Source of the DNA: Schistocerca nitens
Lineage: Eukaryota; Arthropoda; Insecta; Orthoptera; Acrididae
Direction: 5' to 3'
Assembly (NCBI RefSeq): GCF_023898315.1
Contig: NC_064614.1
Span: 503,828,109 to 503,892,108 of the forward strand
Length of the DNA stretch: 64,000 nucleotides
The notes under the pieces: generated by a model
Database searches by the model: none
What the model saw: only the letters and a program-made list of their open reading frames with translations
Told to the model about the DNA's origin: nothing
Position numbers and translations under genes: made by a program
Shown here: in pieces, positions 1-9,756 of the stretch
Position numbering within the stretch: position 1 is the first letter of the stretch
Layout: the number at the start of each line of letters is the position of its first letter

Positions 1-16
1 GATTTGTTATTACAAA

Positions 17-353
17 CTGAAGATTCGATGGGTAGATCACATAACTAATGAGGAGGTATTGAATAGAATTGGGGAGAAGAGGAGTTTGTGGCACAACTTG
101 ACAAGAAGAGGGGACCGGTTGGTAGGACATGTTCTGAGGCATCAAGGGATCACAAATTTAGCATTGGAGGGCAGCGTGGAGGGTAAAAATCGTAGAGGGA
201 GACCAAGAGATGAATACACTAAGCAGATTCAGAAGGATGTAGGTTGCAGTAGGTACTGGGAGATGATGAAGCTTGCACAGAATAGGGTAGCATGGAGATC
301 TGCATCAAACCAGTCTCAGGACTGAAGACAACAACAACAACAACATTAACAAC
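17..353 (+). mobile_element. Short non-LTR element made of a LINE RT C-terminal tail
   Basis: This 337-bp insertion carries only the last part of a LINE reverse-transcriptase reading frame and a (CAA)n tail. The frame from about 20 to 325 reads KIRWVDHITNEEVLNR, then the LRHQGITN and GRPRDEYTKQIQKDVG motifs seen at the C-terminus of many arthropod non-LTR polyproteins, and stops at 323-325. The direct repeat ATTACAAA at 9-16 and 354-361 is a clear target-site duplication, so this is one complete insertion. A second copy at 27903-28206 begins at the same base. It has no RT domain and cannot move itself. Confidence 0.85.
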
Positions 354-361
354 ATTACAAA

Positions 362-716
362 TTTAAGGTTTTCATTTGACTCACCCTCGTAGTATTGTTC
401 CATTATTCTAGACTTCCTCCGATTTTGGAGTGATTCACCCCCATATTACAGGACGTGACAATTTTTACAAGCAACAGTGTATTTTCGAGAAGTAAAAGAG
501 TTATTACACAAAGGGAATTATCTTCAAACACTTCCACTATAATCATCTATGTCATAGTTCTAGAGCAAAGTACGATCGCGGAACGTGCCACTGTAGACAT
601 AATGGAGAGAGGAATGTTTTTCAACGTAGATACGTTTTAGACACAGTGAGAAAGTTCAAGATCTCTGTGGAGACCACGGAAGAAACTTTACTTGTACCGC
701 GAAAACCACCGTAGTG
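362..716. other. Unassigned AT-rich stretch
   Basis: I see no recognisable gene or repeat here. The open frame at 455-640 has no family signature. Confidence 0.4.
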
Positions 717-717
717 G

Positions 718-1200
718 TTGCAGTGCGGCGAATTGTTTCGACTGAGACTTGAGGAAGTTAAATACGGGATCAGCTCAGAGCGATGCGAAGAGCTGAAGTC
801 GGCCGGCTTGGGGAGGGCGCCTTATATCCCGGAGAGGTGCGTGCGACCATCCATCTCGGCTAACTGCCTGTCTGCAGGCGCGCCTCTCGCCTCGGGGGCG
901 CCGCCGCAAGTTCCGACCCCGTTCCTTGGCCTCCCATAATCGGCCGCCCCCAATAAAGATGGCGGGATGCGTAGCTCTGCGTCGCAGCCATCGGAAACGC
1001 GGAGAGCCGTCGGCAGGGCGCCGAGGCGGCCTATCGCGTTCACAGCCTACCGCCGGACCGAACGTAAATCATTTGGAACGCGTCCTGCCACGACGGTTCG
1101 GCTCCACGATGGATTCACGTCTCGCGCCAGCGACAAACTTCTGCGCTTCCAAGTCTCGCCCTCTGTACGTTCTACGTTTACTACAGTGAGTCAAAGTTAC
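718..1200 (+). other. CpG-rich patch with a possible first exon
   Basis: GC and CpG content rise sharply between about 790 and 1140. Inside lies AAGATGGCGGG, where ATG at 959 sits in a strong YY1-like start context. It opens a 77-codon frame to 1189. A donor-like GTGAGT lies at 1186-1191. This resembles a CpG-island 5' exon, but the predicted peptide is Arg/Ser-rich and matches nothing I know. It could equally be a GC-rich retroelement leader. Confidence 0.3.
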
Positions 1201-1271
1201 CGTTCTGTCCCATTTGGAATTCCATTCAGATTTCAGACGGAAATCCTCGAAGGTCACTATTACAGTTTTAA

Positions 1272-1405
1272 GAAAAATTGATTCGGCGAAATTCGTGCAG
1301 GTTTCAGCGTTTACTCTTATCGTTGTTGTCAATGCCACACATTGTTCCATCGATTTTTAAAATTTTTTGGGGTTCCCTACCTCAAGCGGGAAAACAGAAT
1401 CCTTA
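1272..1405 (+). repeat. Dispersed repeat, copy 1 of a direct pair
   Basis: It starts TTGATTCGGCGAAATT and ends in a motif like GTTCCCTACCTCAAGCGGG. It is closely matched by 2034-2150 in the same orientation, with a few substitutions and a 3-bp gap. The class is not recognised. Confidence 0.7.
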
Positions 1406-1769
1406 TAGGTTTGACTTCATTTCTCATAAATGGAAATGTAAATCAAATAAAGGAATCAAGATAACGAATGAAGAATATCTGAATGGGTTTCTGTTTGTCA
1501 TTATTAAAAGAATGAAGATAACCTCCGAAGATCAGTATAGCAACAGAATGAAGCACGCAAGAATTAAAATTTATAGTAGTAAAATAAAAAATATTGCCAT
1601 TTTGACGAAAATATCCAGTCAGATAGGAAACTGTCTTGGATAATTCAGCTATAGAACAAGTCTAACAAATTTCTTATTTAGGCTGTACTATAAGTTTTGG
1701 TTTTGACTCTGGCATTGAAAATAAAATACACATATTTCAAGCAGTCTTTGACACCATTAGCAGAACGTT

Positions 1770-1975
1770 GAGCCATAAAGAGCATAAAGAGACCATCATG
1801 AAATTCTGGAAAGTGATGGTGGTTCCTTTGTTATCCTGTGGAAGCGAAAGTTGGGTTGCCACAAAATTTCCAGTCTGTACAGAAAGACGAAGGGCATCAA
1901 AAGAAGAGACGTGATGAGAAACGAAGATATTATACCAGAATCAAATACTTTCAACATGAATGAAAAAAATGCAAA
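1770..1975 (+). pseudogene. Degraded LINE reverse transcriptase, C-terminal part
   Basis: The frame reads KETIMKFWKVMVVPLLSCGS followed by ESWVATK. This is the pattern of the region just after the RT domain in arthropod non-LTR elements, where consensus forms read like VVPTLLYGSECW. A stop follows at about 1911-1913 and the frame then decays. It lies between the two direct copies of the unclassified repeat. Confidence 0.6.
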
Positions 1976-2033
1976 AGTATCATGAAGATTAGAGACAACA
2001 CCTTAGTCAATGCCAGGCCACAAATTGCTCAAA

Positions 2034-2150
2034 TTGATTCGGCGAAATTTGTGCAGGTTTTAGCGTTTACTCTAATCGTTGTCAATGCCACACATTGTTC
2101 AATCGATTTTTAAAATTTTTCGGAGTTCCCTACCTCAGGCGGTAAAACTC
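2034..2150 (+). repeat. Dispersed repeat, copy 2 of a direct pair
   Basis: This is the second copy of the repeat at 1272-1405, same strand, 630 bp away. The two copies bracket an RT remnant. Confidence 0.7.
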
Positions 2151-2760
2151 CGAATTGTAGCATGTTTTACGTAACTATGCAGCTGCATCTGAAACAGCAT
2201 GGTGTAATCGAGTTCCTAACCACAGAAAACGTGTCTCCTTAGAGGAGTGAATGTTGTATACCGAGATGATTGAATCGACATCATTATGTATAATACTGGG
2301 TCGTTCGTGCTGGTAACGAATGAAAGGGTGGTGCTAACCTGAACGTGTGTGGGAAAGTTTGGAGTGGACGAAGGCGTAAGACAACTGATGAGGCTCATCA
2401 TTCATTGAATGGGAAATATTGGAAGATCTCGAAAAAGATGGAATCGATTTTGTCTGTGACTCCGGAAGAGGCAAGAGCTCAGCCCTTAAAAGGCTGATGA
2501 AAGTACTGAGTCTACGGTCCCTGGCCGGTGTAAAAAATTTAAGTTTCTAAGTCAATGCAGTTAAAAGATATTCTGATACTCGCAAACCTATTCACCAAAC
2601 GTATAGACGAACTGTCTGTATACATAATTGTTTGTATTGAACCCTCAGAACTCGAGTCCTAGTCGCACTTCTCCTGTTCTTTTTAGTATACACGCTGATT
2701 ATCGCTCTTGAAGAAAGATGTAGAATTGTATTTGGTATACAAACAAATAGTAGCCTAGCG
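2151..2760. other. Unassigned sequence
   Basis: No family recognised and no coding frame with a signature. Confidence 0.4.
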
Positions 2761-3085
2761 AACGGCCTTGTCGTAGTGGTAACACAAATTCCCATCAGAT
2801 CACCGAAGTTAAGAGCTGTTTGGCTTCGCTACCACCGTCCGAGTTTGCAGAGCGCTGTTGCTAAGAGTGTTGCACTCAGTCCTCGTGAGGCTAGTTGACG
2901 AGCTATTTGATTGAGGAGTAGCATCTACAGTCACGAAAACTGACAACGGCTGGCAGAGATATGTGCAGACCACATGCCCCTCCACATCCACATTCAATGA
3001 CGCCTGTCAACTGAGGATGACTCGGCGATCTGTCGGTACCGTTTAGCCTTCGGAGGCCCGTTCGGACTAAGAATTTATACAGGCT
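2761..3085 (+). mobile_element. 5S rRNA-derived SINE
   Basis: The head (about 2770-2850) follows 5S rRNA: a GTGGTAACAC start, then ATCACCGAAGTTAAGAGCTG, which covers the 5S internal promoter (box A). The body carries GTTGCACTCAGTCC and a tail with ACGCCTGTCAACTGAGGATG and GGTACCGTTTAGCCTTCGG. The same body occurs at 48308-48625 (+) and 58150-58460 (-). A 5S head would give a pol III type 1 promoter. This copy is diverged. Confidence 0.85.
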
Positions 3086-4279
3086 TATATAAAATAACCG
3101 TCTAGAATTTTTAATACCTCGAAAGGAAAAATGGTTCCGAAATCTCCCAAATTTAATCAGAAGTCATGGCTCCAGAACCTGCTTACAGTATCAGACTAGA
3201 GAAAGACGTGAATATTTCATTTCTCTGGGCGCAAGTTCTTGTACGGATGTGTAATGGGAAAAATGTGTTGGGTTGTGTGTGGCCTGGGTTTTTATCTATG
3301 AAGAGGGATATGGACAGCAGTAGAGGTAGGTCTTAATGCTCCTTCACTAGTTTATAAAGCTTGCATTCTGTCACGTAACTGGTCAGAAAGGAGAACGAAC
3401 GCAACAAGTCTTTAATTATTCCATCCGGCTACTACAGTCACTGCGTTGCATTTCTTTCTTCGCGAAATATTCCGCGCTGAGCGGCAGGCGTTCTCGCGGC
3501 CAGAGGCGCACAGATGCGAGGCTGCTTACTCCACGGTACGCTGACCGGCCGAGCTGACTCGGCATCGACGGGCTGGACCACCGCACGTGGCCTCTCTGTG
3601 GCCAGGTAGCGCCGGCTGCAGGCGTAGGAGCTGGTCGGAGTGTTACTCAGATGCTAACACTGAACCACTGACGGGAGAGCAACAGAGGGCTGCTGGCGGA
3701 ATTTGGCGATGGCGAGCGGTAATGTGGAGGCTGCGGCAGCGTGCTGGCTGTAAGCCAGAACTCCGCAGGTCGCAGCCCGCGGCGGCAGAGAGATACTTGG
3801 TAGCTAGTTTTATTATCCTCGGGAGTTGTTGTTGTCGGCAAATTCAGGAAACCGTAGGCGGCTGAAGACGAAGGGGCAGAAGGACGTAGCATTGTCTCAG
3901 ACTGTAAGAGAGGATACAAAGACAAAGGGGTGGCACTGCGCTCCATCCACACACAGGCAGCTCAGAAGGGGCCACTTCGCGAGCTGGAGGGAAGCTGGAG
4001 ATAACTTCTTCGCCACTCACCGTACCACGGACGGGAGGTATCGTAGCATCGAGAGGAGCAGGGGGGACAATAGATGCAGAGGAGGTTGGCACAGAAGGCA
4101 CAGCCAAATCCTCCTCATCATCATCATCATCCTGAGTGTGACGTCGCGTATTTGTCACCGTTACAGGTTCTATCCTAGGGGCAATAGGATTCTGAACCTG
4201 TCGCGGAGGTAAACGAGGAAATTCATTGACACGATTATCAGAATTGACTGTTAGTTCATTATGATCCGAAGCAGAAGAA
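3086..4279. other. Unassigned sequence with a GC-rich core
   Basis: From 3086 to about 3470 nothing is recognisable. From 3475 to about 3800 the DNA is CpG-rich, with overlapping open frames on both strands (3587-3865 +, 3647-3952 -) that have no family signature and look like composition effects. It may be a promoter-like patch or an old retroelement leader. Confidence 0.3.
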
Positions 4280-4934
4280 GCGAGTGATCAAAAGGTCAGT
4301 ATAAATTTGAAAACTTATTAAACCATGGAATAATGTAGATAGAGAGGTAAAAATTTACGCACATGCTTGGAATGACATGGGGTTTTATTAGAACCTAACG
4401 AAAAAACAAAGTTTACAAAATGTCCAACAGATGGGCGTCGTTTGGTGATGATTGTGTGCTCAACCACCACTTTCGTCATGCTTGGCCTCCCAGGTCCCCA
4501 GACCTCAGTCCGTGCGATTATTGGCTTTGGGGTTACCTGAAGTCGCAAGTGTATCGTGATCGACCGACATCTCTAGGGATGCTGAAAGACAACATCCGAC
4601 GCCAATTCCTCACCATAACTCCGTACATGCTTTACAGAGCTGTTCACAACGTTATTCCATGAGTACAGCTATTGTTGAGGAATGATGGTGGACATATTGA
4701 GCATTTCCTGTGAAGAACATCATCTTTGCTTTGTCTTACTTTGTTATGCTAATTATTGCTATTCTGATCAGATGAAGCGCCATCTGTCGGACATTTTTTG
4801 AACGTTTGTATTTTTTTCGGTTGTAATAAAACCCCATGTCATTCTAAGCATGTGTGTCGATTTGTACCTCTCTATCTACATTATTCCGTGATTTATTCAG
4901 TTTTCAAATTTATACTGACTTTTTGATCCCCCGG
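4280..4934 (+). mobile_element. Internally deleted mariner-type transposon, copy A
   Basis: The ends form long terminal inverted repeats of about 120 bp. The 5' end reads GTGATCAAAAGGTCAG and the 3' end reads CTGACTTTTTGATCCCCCGG. The arms continue through AATAATGTAGATAGAGAGGT and the paired AATAAAACCCCATG. Copy B (7053-7723) is the same family on the other strand. Only the C-terminal transposase region survives between the arms, so this is a nonautonomous deletion derivative. Confidence 0.85.
4420..4662 (+). pseudogene. Mariner-type transposase, C-terminal catalytic fragment
   Basis: The 80-residue frame contains HAWPPRSPDLSPCDYWLWGY. This is the hallmark around the third catalytic acidic residue of IS630/Tc1/mariner DDE transposases (WPPRSPDL...DFxLWGYLK), followed by LKSQVYRDRP. 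The HTH domain and the first two catalytic residues are absent because of the internal deletion. It cannot be active. Confidence 0.8.
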
Positions 4935-5006
4935 TAGGTCCGTCGGCGGGAGTGGAATGAACAAGTTCAGCAACCGTCAATCAGCGACGCTGCACTGATG
5001 ACCGCC

Positions 5007-5760
5007 TTAAGACAAAAACCCTCCAGTGGCAATTAGATCGAACGTGTCAACTTGCATTACATAGGAAGCAGGTTCCCTCATGACCAATATACATAACACG
5101 GACGCGGTAACCACACACTTGTAAATATGATGAAATATTGCGTTTGCTTTGAATTTCCACGGAACGAATTCCACTACAACACTGTAATCTGTGTTGAGTA
5201 GACCAGCGTACACGACGACGTTTTTCACGTTACCATAAGGAGTCAATACGCCATTTGGAAAGGTGTCATCAAATTCCGGCGTGAGGTTGAACACTCGAAC
5301 ATTGGTATATTCGATTTCAACACCTGCGAGTGACACCATACTAACGGAAATATCGCGATGATTGAACGGTACTTTACCACCATGTCGCGACAGTAATCTT
5401 TCAACGCGAAGGGGATCCATAATTTCACCTAAAACACGTCCTCGTCTCCATCAAAATAAGCGGTGTGGACCTGATCAGAGTTTACAGGAATTGTATCGTC
5501 AAGCCAATAGTGGATTTCTAGAGACCTGGGCTCCATGTGTCGCGTTTTTTTAATCGGAAGTAAAGCTCGCAGTACCTTTTCGTGGAATACACGTGGAAAC
5601 TATGATAGCCATAGCGGAGCGGCCGACGCCGCTGCAAGTAGACGAACACAGTCAGTCAGTACGGCGGTTCGGCGGCGCTACGACTCACTCTGTAGAAGAA
5701 CAATACTAACGAGGAAAACTTCACACAAGCGACGCTGCGCCAAGTGAAATAAACAACCAA
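5007..5760 (-). mobile_element. 5' end of a non-LTR retrotransposon (leader plus ORF1 start)
   Basis: On the minus strand, 5760 to about 5425 is non-coding leader-like sequence. It is followed by the 137-codon frame 5420-5007, which begins MDPLRVERLLSRHGGKVPFN and contains NVRVFNLTPEF and LTPYGNVKNVV. These match the RRM-like N-terminal part of gag/ORF1 proteins of arthropod non-LTR elements (pattern IRVFNLPPEVP...LxPYGxV). The zinc knuckles expected after it are missing: the frame degrades before them. Keeping the 5' end and losing the 3' end is the reverse of usual 5' truncation. Confidence 0.5.
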
Positions 5761-6556
5761 CTTCCCGCTCGGCGCTAGAGGCGGAACCCCATTACGCCGT
5801 TCCTCTTTGAGGCTGCTCTATATTTCACTTCATGTTATTGGATCCTTCACTGTTTCTTTTTTGTTTTTTCTTCACTGTTCAGTACACCTTCTTCCTGTTT
5901 TAATTCTTGATCTGTGTTCAGTTTTTTATGGGCTACCTACTGGGCCACCTTAGCACGAAATCCAAGGGGAGTGCCATGGAGAGTTTTCCTTTTTAGGAGG
6001 ACTTTTTGCTATTTTATTAATGTATATGTAAGTGACGCACCCGTCCACGCACACGCCACAGGAGGGTGCGAGAAGGCCTAAACTCACCGTTCTGTTTGGG
6101 ATCATGCTGAAATTTCGTCAAATGGTTTTCAACGGTCCCTATTGGTTCCACCCTGTATAACAGAGCAAACATTACTGTATCGGTACATTTCAAAGGTGAG
6201 AGATCATCTTCAATGAAGTTGCAGTTTCACAAAGCCCTTGAAAATGGTTGTATCGTTCGGGAGATATCAACCGTGGCAAAATTACTCAAAAACGTCATCC
6301 TGTATCGCGTTGCACTGTGAACTACCGTTTTCGTCCACAAAATGTGCTTGAAAAAAAGTTGTAGTTTCCTTGACGCCTTTACGCCGCTTCCAAGTCTCTT
6401 CGCGTCAATTCTGAGTCTAAAATATTTCCCTCTGCCACCCATAAAAAGACCGCGTGTTTTCAACGTTTGGTGCCATGGTTGTGACCTCCTTCGCAGGCAC
6501 GTATAACTAACAGAGGGATGAAATGTTGGTAAAAAGGGATGGGACGATTTCCTCAT
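5761..6556. other. Unassigned sequence, probably old repeats
   Basis: About 6090-6310 has the look of a dispersed repeat (GGTTTTCAACGGTCCCTATT and following), but I cannot name it. No coding signature is present. Confidence 0.3.
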
Positions 6557-6560
6557 CGTG

Positions 6561-6756
6561 GCCGTGCGGGCTAGGGCGCATTGCCACGGTTCGCGCGGCT
6601 ACCCCGTCGGAGGTTCGAGTCATCCCTCGGGCATGGGTGTGCGTGTTGTCCTAAGCCTCGGTTAGGTTAAGTTAGATCAAATAGTGTGTAAGCCTAGGGA
6701 CCGATGACCTCAGCAGTTTGGTCCCATAGGAACTTACCACAAATTTCCAAAATTTC
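6561..6756 (+). mobile_element. tRNA-headed SINE, family II
   Basis: The head contains GGAGGTTCGAGTCATCCCTC, a pol III B-box, then GGGCATGGGTGTGCGTG. The tail reads CCTAGGGACCGATGACCTCA and ends GGAACTTACCACAAATTTCC. The direct repeat CCTCATCGTG at 6551-6560 and 6757-6766 is its target-site duplication. Family II differs from family I in both head and tail, although the central tail is homologous. Confidence 0.9.
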
Positions 6757-7052
6757 CCTCATCGTGTGACAAGCCCGCGGTGGCATTGGCCAGAATACTC
6801 GCGAAATTTGGTGCCACAGTGAAATCATGAACCCGCCTTTGAATAACACGAAATTCTTAGCTCTTGTCTTGTGTCGACTCCTTGATGTCTGACGCGCGTA
6901 CGAGCCCGATGGTGACGTCGCAGGACGCCACATTTTTGCACCATTACACAGGGAGATTGTGGGCACCTTTGACCCAAATTACAAATTTCCGTATCGTAAT
7001 AGATATTACAGGGTTTCAAAAGAGCGACCCTTTAACTGTGTTGCGCAATGTA

Positions 7053-7723
7053 CCGGGTGATCAAAAAGTCAGTATAAATTTGAAAACTGAATAAATCACG
7101 GAATAATGTAGATAGCGAGGTACAAATTGACACACATGTTTGGAATGATATGGGGTTTTATTAGAACCAAAAAAATACAAACGTTCAAAAAATGTCCGAC
7201 AGATGGCGCTTCATCTGATCAGAATAACAGTAATTAGCATAACAAAGAAAGAGAAAGCAAAGATCATGTTCTTTACAGGAAATGCTCAATATGTCCACCA
7301 TCATCCCTCAACAATAGCTGTACTCAAGGTATAATGTTGTGAACAGCTCTGTAAAGCATGTACGGAGTTATGGTGAGGCATTGGCGTCGGATGTTGTCTT
7401 TAAGCATCCCTAGAGATGTCGGTCGATCACGATACACTTGCGACTTCAGGTAACCCCAAAGCCAATAATCGCACGGCCTGAGGTCTGGGGACCTGGGAGG
7501 CCAAGCATGACGAAAGTGGCGGCTGAGCACACGATCATCACCAAACGACACGCGCAAGAGATCTTTCACGAGTCTGGCAATATGGGGTGGAGCGCCATCC
7601 TGCATTTTGTTCTAGTAAAACCCCATGTCATTCCAAGCATGTGTGTCAATTTTTACCTCTCTATCTACATTATTCCGTGGTTTATTAAGTTTTCACATTA
7701 ATAATGAGTTTTTGATCACCCGG
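7053..7723 (-). mobile_element. Internally deleted mariner-type transposon, copy B
   Basis: The termini are perfect inverted repeats, CCGGGTGATCAAAAA at 7053 and its complement ending at 7723. They are flanked by TA on both sides (7051-7052 and 7724-7725), the Tc1/mariner target duplication. The long arms are shared with copy A, which lies 2.1 kb away in the opposite orientation. The transposase remnant is on the minus strand. Confidence 0.9.
7324..7605 (-). pseudogene. Mariner-type transposase, C-terminal half
   Basis: The 93-codon frame begins MQDGAPPHIARLVKDLL, the conserved second-aspartate block (xQDGAxPH), and continues to HAWPPRSPDLRPCDYWLWGY, the third acidic block. The HTH domain and first aspartate are missing. 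It retains more than copy A (both the second and third catalytic blocks). It is non-functional by itself. Confidence 0.85.
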
Positions 7724-7910
7724 TACATATAGTAAGGGGGGGGGGGTTAGTGGAGTGAAATGGGACGAAGATAAGGATTTCTGGTCGGACGAATAAAGGG
7801 TAATATCAACAGCAGCAGAAGTCATATAGCAGCAGTAGGACTCATTATGAACTGGAAGGGAGGGCGGAGAGAGAGCTACAGTGAACAGTTCAGTGTGTGA
7901 GGGTACAACC

Positions 7911-7980
7911 ACCACCACCTAGAGACAAGGCCGCGGCGCGAAATTCATAGCAGGTCGTGACGTCACTCCAAGCGGGCCAC
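7911..7980 (+). repeat. Left terminal inverted repeat of the THAP transposon
   Basis: It pairs with 9680-9747. It contains the full cAMP-response-element palindrome TGACGTCA at 7958-7965. Confidence 0.85.
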
Positions 7981-8091
7981 CATGTTGTGTTTCGAAGCGT
8001 TTGTTTATCTACACGTTTGTTGGATCGAGTGCTATATTCGTGCTTAAAACTAGCGATTACAGTGTTTACGTGTAGTGAAGCTACTGTGAAC

Positions 8092-8244
8092 ATGGTTTAC
8101 AAGTGTTGTGTGCCAAGGTGTCGTGGGAATTACGGAACTCGACCGAAAGTAATGTTGTTTTCCTTTCCGAAAGATGCGAATTTGCGTTGGAAATGTCTTT
8201 CAGCGATTCATCGGGACAATTTCCAACCCACTGAGCACACGAAG
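8092..8244 (+). CDS. THAP-type zinc-finger exon of a P-like transposase
   Basis: ATG at 8092 opens MVYKCCVPRCRGNYGTRPKV followed by MLFSFPKDANLRWKCLSAIH and a PTEHTK end. This is the N-terminal THAP C2CH DNA-binding finger: the CxxxC pair, the GNY loop, the F-x-FPKD motif, the conserved Trp in the LR-W context, and FxPT. In P-element relatives this domain binds sites near the transposon ends. After Lys51 the DNA reads AAG|GTATGT, a perfect splice donor at 8245. Read through, it gives VCKNYI, which has the third zinc Cys but Tyr where His is expected. Either the exon is spliced here or the finger is damaged. An upstream in-frame ATG at 7957 lies in the inverted repeat and I do not favour it. 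Confidence 0.75.
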
Positions 8245-8250
8245 GTATGT

Positions 8251-9679
8251 AAAAACTATATACCTAGTACAATTATTATTTTTTTCTGGTGGAATATCTT
8301 GCATTTTGGATACATTTGACTAAAATTGTGAGCAAAAGTTCGCAGTAAATAGGCCTAGTATTCGTTATCAAGTGGCTTTATTTTGATTTTGAAAACGAAA
8401 TATAAATTTGTGGCTCGTGTTACTTTTTATTCGTGTTTAAATTTCTCTGCAGTTCGTATTTTGTTACGCATTACCGATACGTTTTATTCTCTATTTGTGA
8501 GGGGGTGTTGTTTTTCACTCTCGCATTAGTTAGCATGAGTGCTAACGAATGTTGAAACTGCTGTTTTCATGTTTAAAAAGCGATCTCTCTGTATGAAGCA
8601 TATCTGTGTTATTTTTCGATGTGTCAAACAATGGAACAAATTAATCTAGAAATAGGTTAAATTTATTATTGACGTTTGTAGCTTGACACATTGTCTCATT
8701 CCAACTGCTGCAAATGTCTGCTGAAGGTTTGTAGATTTTCACTGTTGACTTATGCTCAAAATCTGCCATATTTTTACAGGAAAGAAAATTTACATTACAA
8801 TAACAACGCATAATTGTTTTTGTGAGGTGAGTTAAAAGTGATTCTTTGCTTGGGGAATGTACTCAGCTTTCCTGAGGGAGCTCTATAAACAGTTACACAA
8901 TATTTATTTAGGATACTGAAGGCAGAGGAATTTAATATTATACACTGTATTAGTGCAGAATTTTTCGAGTGAGTGTAAATAATAGTTGTCTGGTCCTGAA
9001 AGAATGTACTTTATTACAGTGCATTTTTCACAAATGTACCTTGTTTTATCATGTATATCGCAATATTATTTACATCCCGCACTCGTACGTTTTCACTGGC
9101 TATTGATAAGTCTTATGCAATTACATTACCGGTAAAAAAGAATTATGAACTATAGTTTCTGCTATATCGCGATTGATAAAGTTACTTATTTTAACCATTC
9201 GTCAAAGTACTCTCCTCTTTGCGTGGTATCATTTGCCAAGATCTCGTTTCGTTATCTCCAGCGGTTTACGAGATATGACAGGCGTTATGAATATTTCATT
9301 CCCGCGCGTTGCGATCGGAAGTGAAGTTGCTGCAGACGCTCAATTTTTTCGAGATTGGAAGCAGATATTGATCCAAAGTTTTACGAAAATTTCAAAACCT
9401 CATCTGTATTTCATACTCAGCAATAGAATGTGTAATATGCATCAAACACAAATTCATAGCGACCCCTATTTTTGATGGCAACGTTCTCAAATTTGATACT
9501 CATCTGTGAAATACCACAATAGTTATGACCATTATCGAAATGATTGGCACTTCATCATGAAGCTGCCATATAAAGCTAAAAGTATTTCAGAAATTAATTA
9601 TTTTTTACGGAATAGGTTCTGTAAAACCGTTTGACAAAGATTTGCAGGCCGTGCGTCTCGATTCTTTAAGCGCAGCGCC
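8251..9679 (+). other. Interior of the THAP transposon, no transposase seen
   Basis: This AT-rich interior holds one open frame (9173-9475) without a DDE, RNase H-like or GTPase signature. Most transposase exons have probably been lost. Small exons could be hidden. Confidence 0.4.
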
Positions 9680-9747
9680 AAGCCAACCCTGGCCCGCTTT
9701 GCGTGACGTCACAAGAGCGCGCCGCGGCCTTCTCTTTAGGTGGTGGT
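9680..9747 (-). repeat. Right terminal inverted repeat of the THAP transposon
   Basis: Its reverse complement matches 7911-7980, including TGACGTCA at 9704-9711 and AAGCGGGCCA. Confidence 0.85.
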
Positions 9748-9756
9748 GGTACAACC

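Larger units (their letters stand above)
7911..9747 (+). mobile_element. Nonautonomous P-element-like transposon with THAP exon
   Basis: Terminal inverted repeats of about 70 bp begin ACCACCACCT at both ends. They share AAGGCCGCGGCGCG, a TGACGTCA palindrome and AAGCGGGCCA in the same order. The 9-bp direct repeat GGTACAACC flanks the element (7902-7910 and 9748-9756), compatible with an 8-bp duplication plus one matching base. A THAP zinc-finger exon starts 181 bp in. THAP domain plus inverted repeats plus an 8-bp duplication is the P-element pattern. No RNase H-like or GTP-binding transposase parts are visible between 8250 and 9680, so this looks like an internally deleted copy. A hAT origin also gives 8-bp duplications, but hAT transposases normally carry BED rather than THAP fingers. 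Confidence 0.75.

Noticed and set aside
3587-4212. Protein-coding genes in the GC-rich patch at 3.5-4.2 kb
   Set aside because: Long frames on both strands at once, Arg/Trp/Ser-rich with no domain: a composition effect.
8092-8244. THAP exon as part of a host THAP gene
   Set aside because: The exon lies between inverted repeats with a direct duplication at their outer edges, so a transposon origin is more likely. A domesticated host gene is not fully excluded.
7911-9747. hAT-type transposon
   Set aside because: 8-bp duplications fit hAT too, but no BED finger or hAT dimerisation motif is seen and a THAP finger is present.
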